Shown piece by piece: positions 42,204-52,292 of a DNA stretch of 64,000 nt. This DNA is from Phoronis australis (lineage: Eukaryota; Phoronida; Phoronidae), in the NCBI GenBank assembly GCA_002633005.1, contig NMRA01000405.1, positions 82,702-146,701 on the forward strand. Reading direction: 5' to 3'. Each line of letters opens with the position of its first letter. Positions within the stretch are counted from its first letter, which is position 1. Position numbers and translations under genes: made by a program. The notes below the pieces were generated by a model. That model was not told the DNA's origin. It searched no databases and saw only the letters and a program-made list of their open reading frames with translations.

Positions 42204-45196
42204 TTAGTACCCAAGGTTCGCTTATAAATCCTACTATTTTAAGTGAAGTATCACTTGCAGATTAACTACCGGAGTTAACCTTTCCTTCTTACTGAAACTT
42301 GGGTAAAAGCGAAGTTTTGCTTCTAGTGGGAAAGCGACTTAAGGCCTTCTGATAGGATGCCTGTGTGAACTGTGACTGAACACACAGTCTTATTCTAAGT
42401 GGCAGATTGGCCTTTTATTTCATAGGTCCTATCTTAACTCTGGTATAAAATGACATTTGAACGCTATCAATCTTGAAACACCTTTTTTCTACTTTCTTTT
42501 CTTTCTAATTCGATCATTCTGTCTGATGTTTGTGCCACATGAGGTTGTTTACACAAACCATTCTCACAGTTTGTGAATGGTGCCCATGCAACAAAGGTGA
42601 TAGCAGCTAACACAACCTCCACCTTTGCTGTCCCATTATTGTAATAACACTTGCCTGTTTGTTGATCAAATTTTCCATCAATCCAGGGTGAAAGTGTTTG
42701 TGTAACAAGCATTGTGTACTATTCTCTTGATCTAAGTTCCCATCATTGGTACCAGGGGGTACTGGGAGACCTCAGATGTAGAGTAAAATGGTGACATCAC
42801 ATTATGTGTTGCTAGAAGGAGCCTGCTGTGTGGCTCAAATCATAGCATTGAGCTGTGTTGTCTGGGGCCTGGTGCTCAGGCATGGTTGGAGTAGTGGATT
42901 CATGACCATTGACTTGGAAACAGAAGGTGTGTGTGGTGATTTTGAAATCTAAGGAAAGAAAATGAAATAAAACTGTCTTCTATGGTTGAGTTGTGGAATA
43001 TTTTCTGGATGATTTTGTATCATTCTTCAACTGTAGCGTGAGAATGGTTGACTTCAGTTATACTTACATGGATGTCTTAAACAACGCATTGTTTTGATTT
43101 TGAAATGCCGGGGCTCTGTCTGTGCCATACATATCATTCTGGGCCTAGTGCCGTATTTGTTGCTTAATTTTATGTCATGTTAATGGTTTTGGCAGATTTG
43201 TTCTCAAAATTGGTGACTATTAAAGGTAGAACTCGCCCTAAGCAAAATTCCAAACATGGTGCCTCATGATTTTTTGTCGTAATCTTTCTTTTTGCTATCG
43301 GCAGAAAAAACTTTCTCGTTATTTTCATCTACTTATTACGCCGCTGTCATTGTTACAAAGCAGTTAGGAAACAAGAGGTATAAGTATTATGGTGGAAAAT
43401 TTCAAACATTTGCCTTGTAAAGCTGTAAAAGTTCTGTTCTTAGAAACATGGCCCAATATTTTATACAGTACTCCACAGTTTTTCAAATGTGACTCGAGAT
43501 TTCCAAAACGGTTAAGAACTTTTCAAACATGATGCAACGCCACGTTTGACTATTTAGGGAGGAGACTGGTCAAAAGGGTTCACCACCAGTTTTTCACTGA
43601 AATTATGAAATTGTTATTGTATTCAGCTGGCAAACTCCTGCTCCATTAACATTCCTGGTTGTCAGAAGCTGGTGATTCATTGTCAAAGAATTTCAATCCA
43701 CTTAACCCTGTTTAACAATTTTTTATCATGGATCCTGTCCTTAATTCATAGGTCTTTTGAAACATCCTCTTGCTTCTATTCACCTCCTTATAAATATCAA
43801 CCTTGTCTGTTAACAGCAACCTAGATACCACCAGGAGTCTCCTGGCAACTATAAACAAATGCCAAGAGTGTTCATCACATTAAAATCGCATGTAACTAAC
43901 ATTTTGATGCGTTTTGTTTTCATTCAAAATGCCTATACATTACTGCCCTTTTGCCTGTTTGTAAGGCTGTGCAAGAAAAATCTGTTTAGTTGACAAGTAA
44001 CGTGAAGTCATTGAGGCCTGAACCTGGATTTGACAGTTGATGAGATATCTGTTTCAATATCTCAGTTTATTAATACTAGAAATTAATAAATTTCTTGTCA
44101 TCCATGCAATCAGTTGCTGTGTGACTGGTTATCTTTAACGTTTCTTGTTAAAGAGGTTAGTGGATTGCCGTATTTTAGTCGAGTAGCAACTTTCAATGGT
44201 GGTTCAAGCATTCAAGGTATACCAGTTTCAACTTGTCTTACTGCCATCTTGTCATTTTTAGATGGGATCAGTCTTATCTGGCAAAAATATGTGGAGTTTA
44301 TTTCTTGGGTATCTTATGTTTGTTAGGCTTTAAGGAGATTGTGGAGCTCAGACATGAGGAACAATTTATCAAGTTGTCCAATGAAACAAGACTAGAGAAG
44401 GCCTGTCTTGGGCTGCGCTACACAGGCCATGTCACGTGGGTGAAAGGCGAGTGTTTCAGGAATGGTTGTTATCGTACTAGTGTAAACTAGAAAACCGTAG
44501 CCACTGAAGTTAGGTTGGACTATTGAATTATGGGATACATGATTAATAAATTATGTTTTGTAATTCACTGTTTCCAAGTGCCACGGATTGACCGTTGCAA
44601 ACTACGGTCAGTCACTGAATGTTTACACTGCTACCATTGCCTGGAAAATGCTACGGTCAGTTTCATGTCATTGCATTTTTCGTTATTAGTGATTTTTGTA
44701 ATAACATTTCCTGAAAACTTTTTTCATTGGAAAAAGTTCAGTGAGTATTGAATTTGCTTGCAAGTTCCCAATGTCTCCGTAGCTACGACGCTGTGTAAAT
44801 TAATGTCGTGAGTGTTCAACTGTTACGTTTCTCTATCAGTGATGATTTTTCTTACGAGAGTTCTTGATAAGTAGGTCATCACTTATTCCCCGATTGCAAT
44901 TTGTGTCACATGTTTTTGGCCTTGACCCCCTCTCTGGGAAATTGTGCTGGAAAAATGTCCGAGGGTGTCGGCTTCAACGACCAAGAATGTTTCGAAAAAG
45001 AAATGTAACCAGTGTTACAGAGAAGAGTGAACCACATCATTCTCATGTGTGTAACTACCTTTCATCCTCTTTGGGCTCAAGAAGTTTCCACGGACCACTC
45101 TATTGCCATCAAGCGACGAGACATTGTGTATGGGAAAATGGCTGTGGCTTTATAGTGTACAACAAGAGGAGAAGGCTTTCATGAGCTGTGGCTGAT
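42204..45196 (+). other. Intron between exons b and c, no recognised feature
   Basis: About 3 kb with no shared repeats recognised. Frames such as plus 44233-44490 and plus 44864-45184 have no splice borders. I see no supportable exon on either strand. Confidence 0.35.
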
Positions 45197-46313
45197 TACT
45201 GTATTCGGCCTAATAGTCGCCCATGCCCGCGTTTTCAGATTTTGTTGAAATAAGTGCCCAGCCCATGAAAGTGTACATGGGAATAATGGTTTACCTACAG
45301 TGACAAAGTTCTATAGTAAAGTCTTCAATTTATCAACAAGATCCGGCAGTCCTGAAAAAAATCATTTTGCGTGGAGTTTTCTAGACCACCAACCTAGCTG
45401 CTATATTTAGCCGTGATTATACACTTCAAACTTACACTGTGCTTCAAAAAGAATGCAAAAGTTTTGCTGGTCTTGCGAGGAAGGTGTCCCACTGTGGTCT
45501 GGCCTTTCAGAACAGACAAAGGGTACTTGTCAATGGGATTGAATCTTTTCCGTACAAATTCCATATCTTCTCCCTCGACAGGATTCCAAATTTCTTTGTA
45601 CACGTGAAAACTGCAATTGAAGATTAAAAAACTTGGTGTTAAAAGCACGTGGCTAAAAAGCACGCGCTACATACCTGTCATCGCAGTCTTCAGGACCTAT
45701 CTATTCATAACGAGTAACATAGCATCGGCTAGAAATAAAAATTGGCACTAATTTCCCAAAGTTTCTAATACCGTAAGAAAACTATTGCGTTATTTTTAAG
45801 AGGTATTGTTTCATTATTCATAATTAGTGTTTTTAAAGTCAAATATCAGATAAAATGACACACTGACAGTGAACACTTCCACACCCTTACACCTGAATCT
45901 CCCGGAAAATAACTGTCAGATTGTGTATCTAGTCACCCGGTGACTAGATGACATTTAATATCGGCCTTACCGTGACAATTGTCAAACGTTTTTTAGCAGA
46001 TGAGACCAGCAAGTGCTAAATAAAACATGTTCTGCTTTACTGCTTGTGCTAATTTCTTTAGATACAATGCACATCTAGCTTGTGACATTGCGTTTACTCT
46101 GGCAAATGAACTCTGATGACACGCGTACACTGGCTCACTCGCTTACGCAGACGAACTTCAAAACATACGTCACGTGACAGCAACATGTGTGTTTATCCAT
46201 TGGTTTTTCTCGTGTTGCGAGGTACAATCATAGATGGTACGATCTAACGCAGATTTGGACTTAACCTGCTGTTAATTCCAACTATACCCGGAACTTAAAA
46301 ATCTAAAGAGATA
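45197..46313 (+). mobile_element. TIR element family H, copy 3 (right end missing)
   Basis: The left terminus TACTGTATTCGGCCTAATAG and the following blocks (GAAATAAGTGCCCAGCCCAT, CAATTTATCAACAAGATCCG, CCCGGAAAATAACTGTCAGA, CACGTGACAGCAACATGTGT, GATTTGGACTTAACCTGCTG) match copy 2 in order. Similarity stops after GGAACTTAAAAATCTAAAGA near 46313. The last roughly 325 bp, including the right TIR, are absent, so it cannot move. Confidence 0.8.
45394..45663 (-). pseudogene. HIRAN-like domain relic, best preserved, inside family H copy 3
   Basis: An open minus-strand frame of 89 codons contains VYKEIWNPVEGEDMEFVRKR, FNPIDKYPLSVLKGQTTVGH, LPRKTSKTFAFFLKHSVSLK and CIITAKY. This covers the whole domain core without a stop: W-N-P-V-E-G-E, D-K-Y, G-Q-T-x-V-G-H-x-P-R-x-x-S-K. 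From memory of the pattern, this domain (HIRAN-like) occurs in many stand-alone ORFs of cnidarian, mollusc and lancelet genomes. There is no Met-initiated complete protein and no transposase beside it. It may be a captured gene fragment carried by the element. Confidence 0.6.
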
Positions 46314-48512
46314 AAAACCATTTACTAGTCCTATAATTTTTGGTACATTGGATGAGGTGAATGCCCTAAATAATGGGCTAGTTGTATTGTGGAGATGACT
46401 ATTAAAATGGTGTTTGGTTGCCTGGACCTCTGACTGCTGTATGCATGTTGAGCCGAGTCATACTGTGATAACACCTGGGGCCCATTTCCTACTAAATGTC
46501 GACCCAGTTGCAATAGTGCCAGGGGGATTGGTGACAAACCATATAGATTTACTGGCACCCTCAAGAGGTGCATTATCTGGCAAGTTGAGCCCTGGGAAAT
46601 TGGTTCTTGCCTTGGGGAAATGACGTCATGTCTTTATTTGTAACTTAATATTTGAATCCTCGATTTTCTGCGATAAGAGAAAATGGACGGAATTTAATGA
46701 AACCGGAGGTTTCTATCGGAATTCTCAAATTTCAGTAGTTGATTCCATAGTTCTTGATATTTCCTTGTTTTTTTAATTTTGAAAATTATCAATTTCTGGC
46801 CTCTAATCGATATCATTTTCAGCAGGCATGTTCGTATTTGTTCTTTTTGGAGTTTTGTAAAATTGAACGCTTGATGTTAAAATGTATTTCCCTGTTTTTA
46901 AAATTGAAAAATCATTCTCTACTGCTAATGAGATTATCATGGTTACCTGCATTGAATTTACATAAGGACGTTCTTGAATTTTAATTTTGATTTAATTGTA
47001 AGCTGTTGAAAATTTTGACCAGGTTTTGTACTTTTAAGCGTTTTGCACTATTAAGTGGTGTCTTTTTTCTGCTTGACCTCTTGGATAGATGGTGTACTTG
47101 ACCGAAGTTATATGATTTCAATAATTACCTTAAACCTGAAACCTTTGATTTGGAAGGGGGGTATTCCACTGTATATTGATTTGGAATGCTACTGGAAAAT
47201 GATGACACTCTCCAATTAGAATAGTGGACTCAAAAAAGGAGGCCAATTTGTGGAGTATGATTTCATTAACCTTACCCTTTCATAGATATTCTTAAACAGA
47301 TATTCTTTTAGCCCATGAAACCTGAGCTAGGGCCCGAACAAACATGCTTTTCCATTCATAGGAAACAAATGGATAATATGGATTATTGTTGTACAAAATG
47401 TTACCGTTTTGTAGAGTTTCCAACCCCCAAAAAGTGAACCCTTTCATAAAGAACTAAATCAGAAGTGCTCGCTTTTGTAGAGAATTTTTTGGAAAGGGGA
47501 CCCTTTCTTTGAGAAAGTAGTCGTGAAAGTCTTGCATCTGAGTGGCACATCCTATACACACTTTCTACGGTATTTCAGTAACCCCCCCGGATTTGAAGCA
47601 CTACAAGGTATTTCACATTGCTAGTATGACAGATTCACCTGACTACTTTTCCTGCAAATTGAGGTTTTCGCTAGGTGTAAAATTTCTTGGCGAGCCTTTG
47701 AAAGCTAAGATGGTTTCAACTGAGTTTATTTTGAGACTATCCTTTTTCAGTTGTTTCAGCCTCTCAGACAGCAACTTTGTTTGCCAGGTCAGTGTCATGC
47801 CTGAGCAAAAATCCAAACATGGCGCAAATTCTGGGTCACGTTTTTGTGTCATTCCTCTCTGTTAATTTATAAAAACGACTATTTCATATTATTTTCACTT
47901 GTGCATATCACCACCATTTTTCACTGCAAAACAATAGAAGTAACCACTGTGTAACACTATTTCATTCATTTTGTGAAGCAGGAGAAAATGGCTTTTCAAG
48001 CATGGCTTAAGATTATAAACATGGCTGTGGGTTTTTCAAACATGGCTCAAGATTTCCAAATGTGATGCAAAACATTTCAATCATGGTGCAACACCATGAT
48101 TACATGTAGGAAGAACACTACAGCGTCTTAATGCAATATCGTATTGTAAGCAGTTCCATATAGAACACTAGAGACCCTCTTTTGATGTTGGCAGTTCCTT
48201 ACATTATGCATCATTTTGAAGAAATAAAATCTGAAACGAGTTGATGAAACAGACCATTTGATTGAAGTGTCTACATCCTTAAGAAAGCCAATTTTTAGAT
48301 GTTATTTTACATCCGTATTTGTAGTCTTGATATATATCCGATTTAACATTGCAGTGGACAGTTTATGAAAAACACTTTGTGCATTGAATGTTTTGATACA
48401 AATGTTTGCAACATAGTTTCCACACAGTATTGAGATTGACATATTCATACACACTGAGGAGATCAGGAATGAGGTGCCCTCTACTAACTCTGATTGGATT
48501 TCTGTGTTTGAT
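46314..48512 (+). other. Intronic DNA, no firm feature
   Basis: A 37-bp segment at 47751-47787 has a strong acceptor (CTATCCTTTTTCAG) and donor (GCCAG|GTCAGTG), but its length breaks the phase between exons b and c (see rejected items). The 107-codon plus frame at 47542-47865 overlaps it. No shared repeats recognised. Confidence 0.35.
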
Positions 48513-48600
48513 CAGAGGTCTCGATGGCTCAATGGGTAGAGTCTGCATGGTTAACAAAAGGTCCTGGGTTCAAGACCCAGTCGGGGGCAGAAAGAAGTAG
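48513..48600 (+). mobile_element. tRNA-like SINE head or tRNA pseudogene
   Basis: GGCTCAATGGGTAGAG (about 48528) fits a tRNA A box/D arm, and CTGGGTTCAAGACCCAG (about 48562-48578) is a perfect 5-bp T arm with the B box GGTTCAAGACC. The putative acceptor strands (GGTCTCG and CGGGGGC) pair poorly and the anticodon arm is irregular. It is therefore more likely a second, unrelated tRNA-derived SINE or pseudo-tRNA than a working tRNA gene. No second copy lies in this window. Confidence 0.6.
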
Positions 48601-49605
48601 ACTCTACAAGTTGACTTGTTAGGGTGTGTCATTTTATTCTCCAAGCGTGGTCTCTAGCAATAATGAAGTGTCAGTTCTTTGCTTTGCCTAGGATCACTTG
48701 TCACCTGAGTAAGGAACGGAAAAGTTGTTTAGCTAATATGCAGTGTAAAGCATAACTTGTTTTTCGACTGTGCAGGTTTATAGTTGGTTTACCAACATTC
48801 ACACCGTGCTTATTTAAACAGATTGATATTACATATGACCTTCATCAAGTGTGGACAAGAGATCCCAGCATGTGTAATTGTCCTTAATTAACACGATTAG
48901 CAGTCTTAATTAACCAGCTCACATTAGGCTGTTATGCATTAAACACACACGTACACATTATCACTGGTTGCTTCCTGCTGTCACCTGTAAGAGCCCCCTC
49001 TTGAAGCGTGGGTGTCGTTTGCCCTCCTACGTCATACCTGGCACCCGTCTGTTGACACTCAGTGTAGTTAGGACAGCTTATCTCTTGAGCATTCTCCGGA
49101 AGATTAATCCACGATATTGGATATATAAAAACTATAAACGGTGCCAGGGGCTGGTGTCAAGAGCAGGTGAAACAAAGTATGCAGATATAATTTCGCCCAG
49201 TGTTTTATGCAAAATACTGTTGGTTTGATGCCGCTGAGTTGGCAAGCGACAAGTTTTCACCAGAGGAATTTATCAATGTAGTGAGTGAGGGAGTCTGGTT
49301 GCCTTGGGCACTTATGTGAGTTTTGCTGCTGAAATTGTGAGCGTTATGGTCACTACATGAACAAGATGCCTCGGTGTTTGAGCATGGTTGCCTACCTTGC
49401 CATTAACGAATAGTCCGTGTGTCATTGCAAGTTTTTGGTGGAATAATCAATGTATGTCTGTAAACAGGTGCACATCACGTTTCTACTTTTTGGTTGCTAG
49501 CAAATGGAGCAGGTATCTTTCTTCTCACCCCGTATATTATTAATGCATATTGCAGGTGTTGAGTCTGGTCAATACATTGCAATAATCGTTTTGTTTTTAT
49601 TGCAG
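48601..49605 (+). other. Intronic DNA upstream of exon c
   Basis: Possibly the SINE body at its start (TTTTATTCTCCAAGCGTGGT); otherwise nothing recognised. It ends in the pyrimidine-rich acceptor tract GTTTTGTTTTTATTGCAG. Confidence 0.35.
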
Positions 49606-49656
49606 TTTTTTACCTCTGGATTAACTTCGAGGGATCCTACAACATCTATGGATTAG
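49606..49656 (+). CDS. Internal exon of the plus-strand gene (phase-linked exon c)
   Basis: A strong acceptor (CGTTTTGTTTTTATTGCAG) and donor (GATTAG|GTGAGTG) bound a 51-bp exon. Frames 0 and 2 contain stops. Phase 1 is open and reads FYLWINFEGSYNIYGL, ending in phase 1. It therefore continues exon b, with the split codon giving Val. The aromatic-rich peptide looks like a beta-rich core of a folded domain, but I do not recognise the family. Exon a plus b plus c give about 41 residues of one protein. Confidence 0.65.
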   Translation, partial: FFTSGLTSRDPTTSMD

Positions 49657-50086
49657 GTGAGTGTACTCAGAGTGTTATATAAGTGTAACAATAGTTTCAA
49701 TTACATCAAGGGTCATTTGGCCGAAAGTAATTGCCGACTTGCCCTTGTTCATTATTCAGAGATGTAGGGCTTTTGTTATAGAGGCTAAAAATTAACCTTC
49801 AGCACTCTTCCAAACACTGGGGTCCAGTGGATTCACTTGCCGAAAATGTTTGGGTCCATCTATTTCACTATCTTGGAGTCCATTACAACAGTCCATAAAT
49901 CATAGCACTGGCATAGGAGCTGACTATGTCCGTTCTATAGTTGAAAACGTAGGCGCATCACGTTGTATTATTGTATTGTTATCAATGGAGAATAGGGGAT
50001 GAATGATTTTCAAGTCTTTACAACTGATGAAAGTTGCATCTAAGGCGAAGCACACTGAAACTATGCATGTGTCCCCTTTAGTTCAG

Positions 50087-50125
50087 TTGCATCAAATGGT
50101 GGAGCACATCCTCAGGCAAATACTG
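50087..50125 (+). CDS. Weak candidate exon (39 bp)
   Basis: The acceptor TGTCCCCTTTAGTTCAG is good; the donor ACTG|GTAGTC is mediocre. All three frames are open, so phase gives no discrimination. In the phase expected from exon c it reads ASNGGAHPQANT and preserves phase 1, and so could be an optional cassette between exons c and d. It may be chance. Confidence 0.2.
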
Positions 50126-51090
50126 GTAGTCTGATGGCTGTTGTTCTGCGCGAACCCATCTGTGGAAATTATTCACTAATTTTGGACAAAAAGTGTTTAC
50201 AAAAATTGTCATTTTTCCGTGTTTGAAAAGCTGAAAATAATGGAATTTTCATCAAATGCTGTTTTATGACATGTATACTCTACAAATCAAGCCGCAACAG
50301 GCTGAAATTTTCCTGATTTGATAAGTCTCCAATTTGTGACATTGAGAAATTAATTACTTTGCTCAAGGTTAGAGCTTGTCCCAAATTCTAGAAATAGGCA
50401 ATATTGACTATCCCAAATTCAAGAATCACTGGAAAGAAAGCAAAATTATGTACTCAGTACATTGAAAACACAATGTTTGAAATTTGAAAAATGTGATCAA
50501 TGCCAAAGTCGTCAAATTTTGCAGGAGTTTCCTTGTCCCAAAGTCTAGGACAGTCCCAAATTTCAGGACTATTCCAATTTCTAGGACTTCCCTCAATTGG
50601 AGAATTTTTGTCAACATTTGTTTTTTGTGAAACTTGGCAAAAAATAAAATTTCACTTGGCCGTCATATCCTGTGCTGAACAGGCGAAGTACCACCTAACT
50701 ACATAATCCTGCACTGGTGTGTATTAACTTTTCAACGTGGTACTGTGCGTTTGATGGCTAGAACATGAACTCCTGAATCTTGTGAACTCTGTGTAAGCGT
50801 TCTCGTGGTGATATTTTGTACTGGCGAGGGAGACAACTCTTGCTAGAACAGGTCATCATTGCGGCTGCGGTTGGGCTGACTTATCAACCACCTTTGAAAG
50901 CTAACCATCAAAGAGTATTTCGTTGACAAATTATTGTTTGCTTACAACATTCTGTCGACAACATTTAAGTGTATGAAATTTAGTTGCAAGTTGAAATGCC
51001 TTGTAGGAACTATGTTGTGTCTCAAATGCGAAAGACAGTCACCAGATCTCACCTAATCACCTGCTTTTGATATCTTTACTCAGTGTGCCA
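50126..51090 (+). other. Intronic DNA, no recognised feature
   Basis: It contains a locally repeated 'TTCTAGGAC/TTTCAGGAC' type sequence (about 50530-50590), weakly tandem. No gene supported. Confidence 0.35.
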
Positions 51091-51099
51091 TTGTACTAC

Positions 51100-51204
51100 C
51101 AATATCCATACAGTATGCAAAGTGTTGCATTGTGGGTATAAATGTGCATATCCAAGCAGTATGCAAAGTGTTGCATTGTGGGAATAAATGTGCATATCCA
51201 AACA
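51100..51204. repeat. 46-bp tandem repeat, interrupted by a transposon
   Basis: ATATCCAAGCAGTATGCAAA followed by GTGTTGCATTGTGGGAATAA and ATGTGC makes a 46-bp unit. Two units precede the family B element, and a third (GTGTGCAAAGTGTTGCATTG...) resumes after it at 51813-51848. This shows that the element landed inside the array. Confidence 0.85.
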
Positions 51205-51803
51205 CTCGCTGGTTCCCTGCGTGCTTAGCCCAGCCAGCACGCAGGTATCACCTAGTGGCACGCGCTTTAGCATTGGTCGATGTAATCTTGGCAGTCATTG
51301 GTTAGCTTTACAACACCTTGAAAAAATGGCGGACTGTGAACGATTTTTAGCCTTGTCATGCAAGTGGCGTCGCATTAACTATTTCGTTTCTGCAGTGATG
51401 TTTAATAGCCGCGTGCTTGAAACACATACATGCACAATAAACACACATTATGTGGCCGACGGATTTAACCGGTGTGTTATTCATAGTGTATAAGGACATT
51501 ATCGTAAACAAAAGTCATCGACAGTAGAAAGATGCGTTCCGAAAAGGCTCAGTCACAATTTCTAGGCTTCACATTTCCTGAACATAAATTTTAAGCACCG
51601 ATTTGTCTGTACAACAGACCACATTTACACTTCAGTCCATCAGCCATGCCAGTTTGTTTGCGCAAAGCGCTGCCTGTTGACGAATCGACTAGCCAATCAG
51701 AAACGCCGGTGTAAAAAAATTTACAGAGGAAATTTAAGTGATACCTGCGTGCTGGCGCGGCTACCGCCCCACCTAGCGGCACGCAGGGAACCAGCGAGAT
51801 CCA
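51205..51803 (+). mobile_element. TIR element family B, copy 2 (complete, about 600 bp, 9-bp TSD)
   Basis: The left end CTCGCTGGTTCCCTGCGTGC and the right end GCACGCAGGGAACCAGCGAG are exact inverted repeats of 20 bp. A second inner inverted block follows (CCAGCACGCAGGTATCAC / GTGATACCTGCGTGCTGG). The element is flanked by a 9-bp direct repeat ATCCAAACA at 51196-51204 and 51804-51812. A 9-bp target duplication with long multi-block TIRs suits a Mutator-like superfamily (inference). The roughly 600-bp interior has no transposase. A partial copy lies at 12300. Confidence 0.9.
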
Positions 51804-51812
51804 AACAGTGTG

Positions 51813-52257
51813 CAAAGTGTTGCATTGTGGGCATAAATGTGCAAATCTTGCTAGTAGCTCTTTTCAATGAAAGATTATTTTTGTTGACGTATTTCTTAGA
51901 AAAGTCCAGCTTTTCTTAACATTCCTTAAGAATCTCTACCCCTATTTGAATGTGTGGAAGAACCTGTATTTGGCAAATGTAGGCTTGTTTTTTGTTCCTT
52001 GTGTTTGTGGAAATATAGTGTTGAGTTAGTGTGTTGGGTTATTGTACAAAATGTTATGTTGTGTCTTCAGACCCGTCAACACTGTGAGCTCACTTGTATT
52101 TTGACTTCTTAATGTTTTCACTTACAACGGATATAAATCAGTCTTCCCTCAAAAATGTAGCCTTTGATTTAGATCAACGTTACAAACAGAAACTGTTCTC
52201 GACTTGTTCCTTACTCGGATTGGAGAGGATTTCTTGCTGTAATATTTCCACTGTTAG
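51813..52257 (+). other. Remainder of 46-bp array, then intronic DNA
   Basis: The third 46-bp unit occupies about 51813-51848. After that there is nothing recognised until the exon at 52258. Confidence 0.4.
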
Positions 52258-52292
52258 AACGAAGTAGAATTCAACTTGCGCAAATTCTTCAG
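52258..52292 (+). CDS. Probable internal exon of the plus-strand gene (exon d, 35 bp)
   Basis: The acceptor CTGTAATATTTCCACTGTTAG and donor TTCTTCAG|GTATGC are good. In phase 1, as required by exon c, it reads Glu (split codon) then RSRIQLAQILQ and ends in phase 0; one other frame is also open. Following exon c directly, the protein would read ...SYNIYGL-E-RSRIQLAQILQ, a basic amphipathic stretch that looks natural. No family recognised. Confidence 0.45.

Noticed and set aside
47751-47787. 37-bp segment with excellent acceptor and donor
   Set aside because: Its length would break the phase linking exons 41463-41505 and 49606-49656, whose only open frames already fit each other. It is probably cryptic, or an exon of another isoform.
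48513-48600. Functional tRNA gene
   Set aside because: The T arm is perfect but the acceptor strands pair poorly and no regular anticodon arm forms; better read as a tRNA-derived SINE head or pseudogene.
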